Assembly (NCBI GenBank): GCA_016806645.1
Contig: JACSYO010000134.1
Coordinates: forward strand, 808,501 to 872,500
Length of the DNA stretch: 64,000 nucleotides
Reading direction: 5' to 3'
Origin: Ophiodon elongatus
Taxonomy: Eukaryota > Chordata > Actinopteri > Perciformes > Hexagrammidae
The notes beneath the pieces are model-generated. The model worked only from the letters and a program-made list of their open reading frames with translations, made no database searches and was not told the origin of the DNA. How positions within the stretch are numbered: position 1 is the stretch's first letter; every line of letters starts with the position of its first letter. Position numbers and translations under genes: made by a program. Positions 35,801 through 48,200 of the stretch are shown one piece after another.

Positions 35801-38800
35801 GCTGTGGAAGAAAGCAATTAACAAAATCAAGACACCTTGGAGAAGTCTTCATCAGACAAATGGATGACTTTTGTAGAATGATAACTTTTACTTATGACTT
35901 GTCAAGGAACAACAACATTGGAATTCATCAGTTTCAACAGATTAACATGACACTGTTCTCTTTTGGGTAAATTTTTTTCATCAGGTTTGTGGAACAAGGT
36001 GCTGAAACTGAGGGGTGCCTATTATGAGAATCACACACTTAATGCAAAGGAAACCCCAAAGCTGCGTTTTTACGTCAACAGAGACTTGGAGACAGAACTA
36101 GGATTGGCAGTGAGTTTTAATTGTCTTTTAGTTTGACCTGTTTGACAGAGAAATGTAAGTGTAAAGTGTTACTGGTCAACTTTAATTGTCACCTCCTTTA
36201 ACATACAAGAAAGGAAAAGGGGAAGGAAATAAGGAAAGAGAAGAAAGGAACTTGTTTTTCTTTTTTAAGGTCTTCATAGCAAATTATTTTCTACAATAAC
36301 TGCCACATCATACGTCAAAATCTAGAAAGAAAGTAACATGGCATGCTATTTTTCCTGTTCTGTCAGCCATCTGGTTCTACCCATGCCTCTGCTCCTCCAA
36401 TGGAAACGTATACAAATCTCCAGCCATTACCAGCCAAACATGCAGGCAAAGTGTCCCTTGTTATTGATCAGGTAAGAAATTTGTGTGCTGCTGGATTAAC
36501 TGTTCCATTTTTTTTTGACCAGCTGAAGATCAGAGGAAAGGCCGACCCACGCGTTTATGGGCCCCCTGGCTGAATTTGATCATATAGGACTGTCGATTAA
36601 TAATATATGTTTAATAGCAATGTGGCTTTTTCTCATCACAGGACACGGTGGATTTGGACATGGAAACAGATGACGGGTAAGGTGCTTCCTACTTCCACTA
36701 TGCAGCATTACCAAATATATGTGAACTCCCAAATATTACACCTAAATGCTATGTGGGCAACTGTGGCTCAGTGTTGAGCAGGGTTGTCCTTCAATTAGAG
36801 GATCGGCGGTTTAAGCCCCAGCTCCGCTAATCCATGCCGATGTGTCCTTGGGCAAGACACTTAACCGTAAAATTGCTCCCACAAGCTGTGCCTGCAGTGT
36901 ATGAATGGATAGATAGTCCTTGCATTGGTGGCAGCTTACATTTTAGCCCCTTCATCAGTGCATGAATCGGTGAATGATGACATGTAGTGTGCAAGCGCTT
37001 TGAGTGGTCAGAAAGACTAGAAAAGCGCTATAAAGTACAGTCCATTTACTATGTGATTTTGAGCAAACCATAGCCAGATTTTGAAACCTGGCTGCAAGGA
37101 TTTGCTCCCATTCAACCACAAGAGCATTAGTGAGCATCAGTTTTTTATTTTAGTCCAGTTAATCCCAAAAATGTTGGATTGAGGTCAGGGCCAATCAACA
37201 GTTTTTACTTTTAATCCAGTTAATCCCAAAGGTGTTGGGTTGAGGTCAGGGCCAATCAACTTCTTTCACACTGTAACGTATGCAGAGGTCCTTGCTCCGG
37301 AAAAGAGGGGAAGAGAGGGAGGAAAGAAGGGGGGGAGCAGGTTCCGCACCTAACACGGTGGTTACTCCTCAGTTGCTTATCCCAGTGATCCCGGAGTAAA
37401 TAATAATACTCACCAATATAGGTATAATGCCTTCGGCCTTTTATCTCACCCCGTAGTCTGATCGTTAGGATTTTATGAGATTATGGGTTTTGTCGTGGGT
37501 GTTTTTCAGCTAATGCTGTAGGTCCCCACGATAGGCTGTAACTCGTCTCAAGCCTTATCAAGTCAGTACGTATAACGTCAATACAATCTCACTACCTATT
37601 TTGAACACTCACATTTTTAGACACACTGCACGTTTTCAACCAGGGTTCTTACCTTAAGTTCCTCTGGTAGCGTCGGTCGTCACCTCAGAATCACACTTGT
37701 TCATGGACAGGGGAAGAAGGTTACTCTGTTTAAAAAGCCAGAGTCTGTAGCTTTAGTCCCAGTTCCTTACTAAATGGTAAGGCTGTGGTTTTATTTCAGT
37801 TTCTTTCTTTTTTCTTTTTTTTCTTTACAAGTTACAAAACAGGTCCAACTCAATGAAACAGTTACAGTGTCAACATGTTAAAAGATCTAAGTGTTTATTC
37901 TCTAACGGTAGAGATAGCTTGTCACTCTCAAAACCTGTTCACACATCAAGCCGGGCTCTAACGGTTGAGGTAGCTTGTCACTCACAAAACCTGTTATCCT
38001 GACGATCGAGTTAGCTTGTTTCCAAGCCTTTTCCTCAGACGGTCCAAGTCAATCCAGATTTCTATATAGTTGCACACATCAAGCCTTTCTCTGACGGTTG
38101 AGGTTGCTTGTCACATTCAAAACCTGTTCACACATCAAGCCGGCCTCTAACGATTGAGGTAGCTTGTCACTCAAAACCTGTTCCTCTGACGGTAGAGGCT
38201 CTAAACTTTTTCCTCTGACGGTAGAGGCTCAAAACCTGTTCCCCTGACAGTCGAGTTGGCTTGTATTCAAGCCTTTCCTCTGACGGTCGAAGTCAATCTA
38301 GGTTTCTATATAGCTAGTCCTAGTCACAGAGAGTTAGGAAAAAATCTAGTCTTCTACAAAAACTGGGAGATCTCCTGCCCTAGCTCTCAGAGAGCTAGGG
38401 AAAATTCCACCGTCTCCTATCAGGGGAGAGGTTAAATAGACACAGAAGCGGTCCACTCCTCCTCCTCTTCACGTGTCACACATCATAATACATCCCGTCT
38501 CCAATCAGAGTACAGGAGGTTCGTTGCCTTTATATGGTAATAATAAATGAAGAATCCTTTTACCCAGGATATGTTATATAATACCCATTATACAGAAAAG
38601 ATTATACATTATAGCATCTTATGCAGGTTATACGTACACAAGCATACTTTTAGACTTTTCATATTTTCCTACGATCATTCAACACCTAACTGTGAAACCA
38701 TTTGTTTATGGACCTGACATTGTGCAAAGGGGCATTGTTGTGTTGAAACAAAGGTACAAACCCAAACTGTTGCGACAAAGTTTGAAAAACACTACTATCT

Positions 38801-41800
38801 ATAAGTGTGTGATTCAGCATCAAAAGTGCTAAATTCCAAATTCAGAGCATATCTATTATTGAGAGATTGCCTCCACACGGCTCTCCACATGGCGTCATCT
38901 GAATCAGCGACTAGCAGCCATCGGTACAAACAGTGCAAACAGAGCTGACAGTGTTAACTTGGGGTGAACCAGGTGTAACAGCTGGATGAGCACAGAGCCG
39001 CAGTAATTAGCTGTGTGTGGCACACACATTGGACTCGTATGCACTAAAGTGCACAAATGGCCGGCCTAGCTACCAAAACAAAGAACAGAGAAACTCGGAT
39101 TACAACCAGGCGGCCACCCCCGGTTCTGCTGAGTGAAGCCAATGCTAAAGTGTCTTAAACTTGCATTCTCTCTACTGACCAGAAGGGGGCGACTCCTCTG
39201 GTTGCAAAAATAAGTCATATTGTATAGAAGTCTATGAGAAAATGACCCAACTTCTCACTGGATTAATCACCTCAGTAAATATTGTAAACATGAGTTTATG
39301 GTCTCAATCTTTAGTTATAAGTCTTCTTTTATACAGCATGATGTTCATTTAGTAAATTATGGTCCATTAAGAGTCAAATAGACCATAAAGGAGAGTATGC
39401 TTGAGGGCCGCTACCAGAGCCATAGACTGCGTCACGACTTCACTCCTCCGCATTCCAAATATGGTAACTTCTGTTCATCAGTTCCAAAAAATAATAATAT
39501 GGGGATGGCCGTATTTCAAGATGGCAACAGAGAAACAGCTGAACTCAAAGCTTCAAAACATCACTCCACAAACCAATGGGCGACGTCACAATGACTACAT
39601 CCACTTCTTATATACAGTCTATGATTACAACACACACAGAGGGAGAGTGACTTCATCCTCTGATCAGGTTGACTAATGTCTCCACTATATCTGAATTTTA
39701 AATATAGCACCTTAAAGATTTCCCTTATTGGAGCCAAGAGGTTTCTAGCAAAACCAGTAAAAGTTTCCCAGACCCAAAGTATATGGACGGGTTCATCCAG
39801 CTGGGTGCTGCGAGTGCTCAGCGGTGCAAAAAACGTGAAACTGTCAACACAAAGCTAAACAGCATTGTTTCACTAACTTCTTCTGGTTTTGTTCTACTTG
39901 TTTAAACCCTGGAAATCCACAGTGAGGGTCTTGCAATTCGTCTGGACTTTGACATCCCAACTCAAGAGAAAGAGTATCTGAAGAAGAGGAGCGTTGTAGT
40001 GGCACAGGCTTTCCAGAAGCTTTTTGGTGCTCCAACTGATCCTAAAAAGGTAGAGTGCAACTCTTTCTCTTTGTTACTTTTGTCCTTGTTCCCCTGTCCA
40101 CCACCCTACCTATGTCTATTTGCTAATCAATGTAATGCCAAAAAGTTTGCCAGAATTCAAGACCAACAAATGCTACAACACAATGACGTCGAGAACTCTT
40201 AACCTGTGACACACACAGCTTGCAATACACTGACGGGCACCATGAGAATGTGTACCAGGAAGACACACAGCTGACAATCTCAAAGCTGATGAGCTGAAGA
40301 TTTACAGGGAAAGTGGGCTGGGCTGCATGTGTCCATTGTGTTCACGACAATGCATGCAAAATTGTGGCTGCTTACTCTCCTGGACAGGGGCCTGGGGACC
40401 CAGTTTCCTCTTCTGTATACACTAGAGTTGTGTTAAATGATGGATTTATTTAGTTTGTGCATCAGGTTATCTTTGCAGTTGGGTGGCTTGGCAGTTTATG
40501 GTTAATGATTGGTTAACAAGGGTTAACAAATCAGTCAGAAAATAATTCCTAAATTAGCATCCGAGTAAAAATGTTAAAATTGTGACCACATTGCAACATA
40601 TTGTCTTATATTTCTAGATATAAGACAGCATAGTCAAATTTGTTGTTATAGGACACCAGGTACAGGCATTAATGTTCCCCACAAGATACAATTTAATAAC
40701 ATTGACTTTTCATCATGGTCTTTCATCTTTCATCAGTGCAAAGTTTAAATTCATCCAATACTTTGGTTTATGACCAAATAGCCTCAGCTGTATTTTGTTT
40801 TTTTTCCTAAAAGCGTGCTGACATCAAAAGTAAGCTGGTGACCAGGGTGTAAATTAAACTAGGTACTAAATATCATTCAGCATTTGGTCAAAGTCAAAGA
40901 ACTGCTAGAGCCACACCTCTGTATTCTCTGTTCAGATGCCGAGGATAGCAGTGGTGGCTTCAGGGGGAGGGTCCAGAGCAATGACAGGCCTGCTTGGTAG
41001 TCTGAAAGCCCTGAAGGATATCGGGGTCCTGGATGCTGTCAGTTACATCACTGGTGTTTCTGGATCCACATGGTGAGTGAACCATTTGAGTAGTCAAGTG
41101 TCCACAGTATCTTAATTTCAATCTTCTCATTTTACATAGACAAAGATAGGCAAACCCTCAAATTTTGGGTTGTGCCTTATAAAAAGGTTGTAATCAAACA
41201 CAGGGAAACAGAGCAGTGGGGCTGTGAAGACAGGTCATGACCAAGCGGCAACCTCTGAGGCTGAAGAACTTTAGGCTGGCACCAAAGAGTCAATCCCCAT
41301 AGACCTCCAGGTTAAAAGGCGAAAACTTTACAGCAGAAATAAACATGTTTGCAGTCTGTTACAAAGAATGGTTTGGTCTCTTTATCCAATATCCTTGATC
41401 AGGACAACAGGGGATGAATTTGTACCTAACTCACCTGTTTAAATTATATTTAGGGTTAAAGGTATCCATAATTAAGGGCATGGCCACCTTGAATGAATGG
41501 TGGGTGCCATCACAGCTGCTAGCTGTCCCCTGAGCTAATTCGAGTTTATTTAACCTCTCAGCCATGTTTGTGCTCTTGGTGCCTTTTGGAGAATTTTTTC
41601 ATTCAAATATCAAACAAATAATAATACTTCCCGTGCAGTTAATTGTACGCCGGACATCCTGCTGGCCAATGCACAGGTGTTTGATGACCTCTGTTCCTCA
41701 GGCATCAGTTTTCAGCGGAATATCAGGCAATGTAATGTTCGTGAAACTTGGCTAAATTCTGGAATACCAGAAAGAACCATTCAACCGTGACTCTTTTTGT

Positions 41801-42022
41801 AAGTACCGATCTTACAAACAGAAGACTCTGCCAAGACGAAAGGAGGACATGTGCTTTATAGAGAATAAAATGAACACTAATGTACAAATTAAAGGGGCTG
41901 ACGGGATTGCATTTCAGTGGTGTTATAACATTACCTTGTGGCAAATACATTGATTGGTTAAATGAAGAAGTCATGTATTCCAGAGTTTTTGATGGGTGTG
42001 GATGACTCAATAAGATAGATAG

Positions 42023-42072
<50 letters not shown>

Positions 42073-42214
42073 TGATAGATAGATATCTATTGATAGATTG
42101 ATATCTAGATATATCGATCTATCTAGATAGATCGATATATCTATATAGAGAGACAGAGAGACAGAGAGACAGAGAGACAGAGAGACAGAGAGACAGACAG
42201 AGAGACAGAGAGAC

Positions 42215-42245
<31 letters not shown>

Positions 42246-45200
42246 TAGATATATAGAAGGCCTATTCCTCCCTGCACAAACCGTACAGTAATGTATGGTG
42301 TCACATACAGAAATTCTCGAATGACCCTGCCGTTGTGGGGTGTGTGGAGGGTGATCAGGAGGAGTATAAGGGCCCTATGGACTGTTTTTTAAAGTGGTGT
42401 GGAGAAAACCTCTTGCAGCTGAATGTGATCAAAACAAAGGAGATTATGGTGGATTTCATGAAGAGGAAGGCCCCACTGTCCCCGGTCTGCATCAGTGGGA
42501 TTGATTGTGACATTCAACAAGTACCTGGGCGTCCAACTGAACATCAAACTGGACCGAGGTCATCTACAAAAAGGGCCTGAGCTGACTTTACTTCCTGAGA
42601 GAGCTCGGGTCAATGGCATCAAAGCAAAGGATGCCAACGGAGGTCATTGGCTGGTCACACTGGAGGAGGTGGCAGAGTGCAGAATGCTGGCAAAACTCAA
42701 GGGTGCAGCTTGTTGTCTTTCTTGGACCATTGGGACAGTACCGCCCCGATTCCCATATCTGAGGCGTCCACCGCCACAATGAACTTCTGAAGTGGGTCCG
42801 GGAGGGTAAGTACAGGGGCAGTGGTGAATGCTCCCTTGAGTTGTTGGAAGGCAACATCAGCGGCGGGGGTTCCACTGGAACTTAATAGCAGGAAAGGTTA
42901 GTACATGCAGAGGTGTGGCTACAGAGCTAAAGTTTCTAATAAATTTCCTATAGAAAAAAACATCGGACCTTCTTGCGGTTGCTAGGAGTGGGCCAATCCG
43001 TAACCGCTTCGACCATAGCCGGTTCCATCTGCGCATTTCCCTCAGACCCTATGAACCCCAGGAATGAGACAGTGGGCACATGAAACTCACATTTCTCTGC
43101 TTTCACAAAAAGCTGGTGGTCTTGGAGGCACTGGAGGGCCTGTCTGACGTGAACCTCTTCGTCGGGGGAAAAGATGAGGATGTCGTCCAAGTAGACAAAC
43201 ACTGAGACGTTGAGTACGTCCAGGAGGACATCATTTACCAGGATCTGGAACACAGCTGGAGCATTGGTTAGTCCAAAGGGCTAAGTATCTCGTAATGCCC
43301 ACTAGGGGTGTTAAAGGCAGTCTTCCATTCATCCCCCTCCCTTATTCTGACCAGATGATAGGCATTTCTTAAATAAAATTTAAAAAACAGCTCCCGCTGG
43401 GGATGATGATGGTCTAATAAGGCCTGCAGCCAACGCGGAGGTCATATATTCCGTCATAGTCTGTCTCTCAGGTGCAGACAAGGAATAGAGTTTTCCCCTG
43501 GGAGGGGAAGAGCCATGCAGGAGATTGATGGCTCAATCATACTCCCGATGCGGAGGCAGAGAAGTGGCTCGGGCCTCCTTAAGGTCATGGTAGCAGGTCG
43601 GCAACTTGGAAAGGTTCGGATAGTTGGAATCCAGCGTAGGCGACAGCTGAGTAGGTGGTGGAGAGGTCAGGGACGCTTTCGAGTGAAAACACTTCTCCGA
43701 GCACTCCCTCCTTCATTTGATCACCCTCCCCGAAGCCCAGTCAAAATGGGGGTTGTGTTGGGGCAACCATGGGAAACCCAGAATAAGGGGGTGTTGCAGG
43801 GACTGGAACAGGTGGAAACTGAGAGTCTCCGTGTGGTGGTCAGGAAAGGTTAGCTGTACTCGGGACATGTGGTGAGTTACCCTGCAGAGTAGACGCCTGT
43901 CGAGAGTGCTGGCCTCCAGGGGTTTGGAGAGAGGGAGACACTCTAACCCCAGCTTGCGAGCCAATCCTCTGTCCATCAGGTTGGCATCAGATCCGGAGTC
44001 CACCAACACAGTCTGATTTAAGGAGAAGGAAGGAGAAGTGAGAGTAACTTTGGGGAATGAACGAGAGGGACTTATGGACAGGGTTGTACAGCTCACCAGT
44101 GTCCTCCTCCTCACTGACGAGCCTGGTCTTTTACTGGACACGAGGGGGCCCATCTGGGTATATTAGATGCACCTGCCCTCCCGTAGGCGACGCTGCCGTT
44201 CCTCTAGAGTCAAGTTGGTCCTCCCAAGCTGCATGGGTTCCTCTGATTGGGGGCGGGGAGCAGGTAAACCAGGAAGGCCATGGAGCCTAGAGGCTGGGCC
44301 GGTGGTGAGGTTGCTGGGGCATGGGCTCCGGTCGAGGCTTAGGTTGGATCTCCTGAGGGGAGGAGGAGGGAATGAGCAATGGAATGGCGAACTATAGGGC
44401 CGGCTACGTCTCGCTCTCCTAAGCTCCCCAAGACGGCTCTCCAGCCTAATAGCAAAGCCGATTAAGGCATCAAGACTCTCCGATTCATCCCTCACTACTA
44501 GTTACTCTCTCACTGGGTCATTAAGTCCTCTGAGAAAAAAAACCCTAAAGAGATACATCAGACCACCCTGATCCTTGTGCTATAGTTCTAAAGTCAGTGG
44601 AAAACTCAGCTATTCTACGGGAGCCCTGACGTAGGGAAAGTAAGCGTGAGGAAAGGTCTTTAGCGCTAATGGCGTGATCAAAAACCATATGCATTTCATT
44701 ACAGAAACACTGGTATGAGGAGTTAGCGGAAGACTTACCGTCCCATACGCTCGTAGCCCAGGCTAAAGCTCTCCCAGTAAGTGACCCCATAATAAAGGCG
44801 ATCCTAGCTCTATACGTCACATACCTAGAGGGTTGCTGGTCAAAAACTAAGGAGCACTGCATAAGAAAAGACTTGCATGTTCCCAGGTCTCCAGCGTAAC
44901 GCTCTGGCGCAGGAACGTGTGGCTCAAGGTTTGGTACAGGGAGGATCAGTCACACAGTCAGAGGTATCAGAATCGGTAGGCAAACACTTGCTGGTAAACA
45001 GAACTGGTTAAAGCACAGGAAAAACACACTGAGGAATTGCTGGTAAGCTCACTGGTACAGACTGAGACAAACTGGCACAGAACGCAGAATTGACAAAGAC
45101 TAAATAGGTGGAAACAATCAGGGCGGGGCTTGCAATCACACAGGAGGGGAACACATGAGGAGGGAGGTGCCTGAAACGAGAGACAGGGTTAGTGACAGAA

Positions 45201-48200
45201 AACACAACAGACAACCTGACAGTGATAACAAAACTACACAGAAGGGCTGGACATTACAAAAAACTGCTGGCAAAACCACTGGTGATCATGGATAATATCT
45301 CACATCTCCTATACAGCATGACCGTCAAGCTAAAGAGCACCATTAGCAACAGACTTATCCCACCCTAGTAACCCCGGTGTAAAGGAGCAATACAGGAGAT
45401 CATTTTAGACATTACAACTCTACTCTTTGTACATCCTGAACATTGAATAACACTTGAATCATGTGTAAAGCACACTGTAATATATTTCATATTCATCAAC
45501 TATCTATCAAAAATGTAGTACATTGTAAAATGACAATGATTTTACTTTTTGTTTCACTGACACAAATTTCCAACTTGCTATGTATTGCACTATATAGACT
45601 ATATCACAGCTTACTCCCCGGTTGAACTGGGGACAGAGTAGACATCCACATGGTACCTCCATGCCATTACGTTACATCACATATTGCCAGCTGAAGCTTT
45701 TATCTAGAGCAACTCATAATATGTGCATTCAACAACGTGGATAAAACCCCCCAACAAGTGCAAGCTACCCTTAGCCAGTGCACTGTGTGGAGGAACAGTG
45801 GTTGACCAACTGGAATGCTGCATTCTGGATGAGCTGCAGAGGTCGGATGGCACATGCAGGCACACCAGCCGGAGTAAGTTGCAATAGTCAAGCTGCGAGA
45901 TGACAAGAGCCTTGGCCAGAACCAAAGCCGCCTCTTGGGTCAAGAACGGATGTGTCCTACTGATGTTGGAGAGAATAAATCTGCAGGAGATGGCCACCGC
46001 AGCGATGTTAGCAGCCAACGACAGCTGGTTCATCCAGTGTCTCTCCCAGTTTCTTTGCAGTCCCAGTCAGGGACACCACAGAGCTCTCAATAGTGATGGT
46101 GCCTTTTCTGGAAGGAAGAGTCTCAGTCTTGTGGAGGTTGAGCTTCAGGTGGTGTGCATACATCCACTGAGAGATGTCAGCCAGACATGCAAAAATTTGT
46201 ACTACCACCTGGTATTCAGGCTGGGACAAAGACAGCATTTGTGTTAGTAGAGTATAATTTGCATAGTTCTGGTCGAAAAAGGTTTCTGAAGAACCGTTCT
46301 GACGCTCTGAGGAGGTAGCTCTGGCCGTCGTCACCTTGGCAGTGAAGACACAGCCTAAATGGGCAAAAGAGTGGCTTTCCGGTGGAGCTGAGGCAGGGCC
46401 GGGTGACGCAACAGTCTAAGTTAAGTGTGATCCTTGAGTTAGGATGTGAAAAGGGAGAGTGCAGAGAGGAGGATCTGTTGCTTCAGTGTGTGAAATGCTG
46501 GTGAAAAGTACAGCAGGATGATTATGGAAGAAAGGGAGGCTGCTCCAGCAGTGTGGAGTTCCTTTATGATATCCAGAAGGGCAGTCATAGTTGAGTGGCC
46601 TGCCTTGAAACCAGACTGGTGGGGTAGCTGTGGGGAAAGTTTCTGCAGAAAGTTTCATGAAGATAGCAAGCTCAAGTGTTTCACAAAGAAAAGGAAGAAG
46701 AGAGACAGGTCTGTTATTCTTTACATCAGAAGAGTTGAGTGTGGTTTTCTTTCACTCTAGCTACATTTAGAGAGTTAGGAAAACAACCAGTTTTCAAAGA
46801 GACATACCTGAAGTGGAAAATGGAAAGAGCTGTAAAGAAGAAGGGGAGAGGGGAAAGGGTCAATGGTTGGGTCGGGGTACTTAATATCATCACTAGCATT
46901 TAACATGTGGGACAACAAATCTAAAATATTTCTATTAAAACAATTTTAATTAATAAACAAGGAATTGAATAATATAATAATATTGAATAATATATGTATA
47001 TCTGCTCGGGCAGTTACACCAAAGCAGCCAGGCAGGCAGGTGGCCCGTCCAATCATTATATTCGGGCCGAATGAAAGGATTGGAGAGGAAAGACAAGACT
47101 AATCGGCAAGGAGGTCCTCAGAGTGCTTGGATTTCTACCATTTTCTTTCAGCTGCATTAATATTCTTCTTTAAATCTAGTGACATAAAGTATGAACCTTG
47201 CAAAGTTCAGAGCTCAATTAAAACAGCAAATGGCATGTTGAGCAATTTTCAACCCATGATACACAAATTTGTTTTATAAATTTAGTAAGAAATATCAATA
47301 TTAACACCACCCTTGGTGTGTTTTATCACAGTACAGTTAAATAATAAAAACATGTTCAAGTGTGCAGTACCTCTTTAAAAATAGTTATGTTATGTATTTT
47401 ATGAAGTATGTAATATGATGCTGGCAATAGCTAAATTGACTTCATGTGTGTTGTTTAAGTATGAATATGTATCCCTGGTTATATTAATTGATTTTAAATC
47501 ATTGTACCATTTTATACATTATTACTTCCCATGTGAACAGGACTATGTCTTCTCTGTACCAGGAAGCTAACTGGTCACAGGAGGACATAGACAGTATCAT
47601 CTCAGCAAAGAAGGAACAGATGACTAAGAGTATCCTGAGTGTCTTCTCTCCAGAGAAACTCCACTATTACAGAGAAGAAATTGCTGAGAAAGAGCAAGAC
47701 GGTTACATTGTGTCACTCATTGATATGTTGGGCCTGATCTTTGAGCAACTTGTCTTTGGAAAGGTGAGCAGCTGAACACTTTCTCTTATCACTTTAATCA
47801 TACTGTGTATTACTTTGAAAGCTTAAAGATTGTGTGTAACTTTCAGAAAGTCCTTGTTTTTAAAGATGTTGTTTTAAAGCACCAGCCGTGTGCGTCCTGC
47901 GACTGCTGGTTGACGTGCTTTCTTCTGGTCTGCCAGGCTGTGATCCCTGCTCACTGGCTCCATCTGTTCTTCTGCCGCAACTGGGGTTTATATTGGGGAG
48001 ATACACAATCATGGATCTGTTACACTTGAGGTTAATTACACCTCTTTCCGGCACCGTTCCCTGAACCACTCCGCCCACTCTGTCCCTCCTCCGCAGCTGA
48101 GCCCAACCACGTCCCCGTCACCATAGTTACTATCTGTAATGTTCCTCTATTTTATTATGACCATCAGCTCCGTGAACGACCCACCACAACACAGATCAGT

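Larger units (their letters stand above)
36677..39922 (+). other. Intron 14
   Basis: 3.2 kb holding a SINE (36753-37050), an old repeat split by a 1.4-kb insertion (37266-38697), and a dispersed repeat at 39165-39630. Confidence 0.7.
42588..45258 (-). mobile_element. Ty3/gypsy LTR retrotransposon remnant (canonical order)
   Basis: Minus strand, 5' to 3': LTR-like leader (45258 to about 44930, starting TGTAATGTCCAGC), gag-like sequence (44862-44163), aspartic protease (44153-43713), reverse transcriptase (about 43400-42948) and RNase H start (about 42880-42720). It is truncated there, with no integrase or 3' LTR. Several frameshifts break pol. This is an ordinary gag-PR-RT-RH order, unlike the element at 56-62 kb. 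Confidence 0.85.
41073..47540 (+). other. Intron 16 (retroelement-filled)
   Basis: 6.5 kb, the largest intron. It splits the Trp codon right after the GVSGS motif. It carries a complex microsatellite, a Ty3/gypsy remnant and two LINE fragments. About 41100-42010 and 46350-47540 hold nothing recognised. Confidence 0.8.

Noticed and set aside
42119..42304. A frame encoding alternating Leu/Ser/Cys on the minus strand
   Set aside because: It translates the GAGACA/TAGA microsatellite and is not a gene.
47860..48078. Similar short frames at 47860-48078 (-) and 61971-62234 (+) that could suggest a conserved small protein
   Set aside because: The similarity extends over non-coding LTR sequence; the shared frames are a by-product of the two LTR copies.
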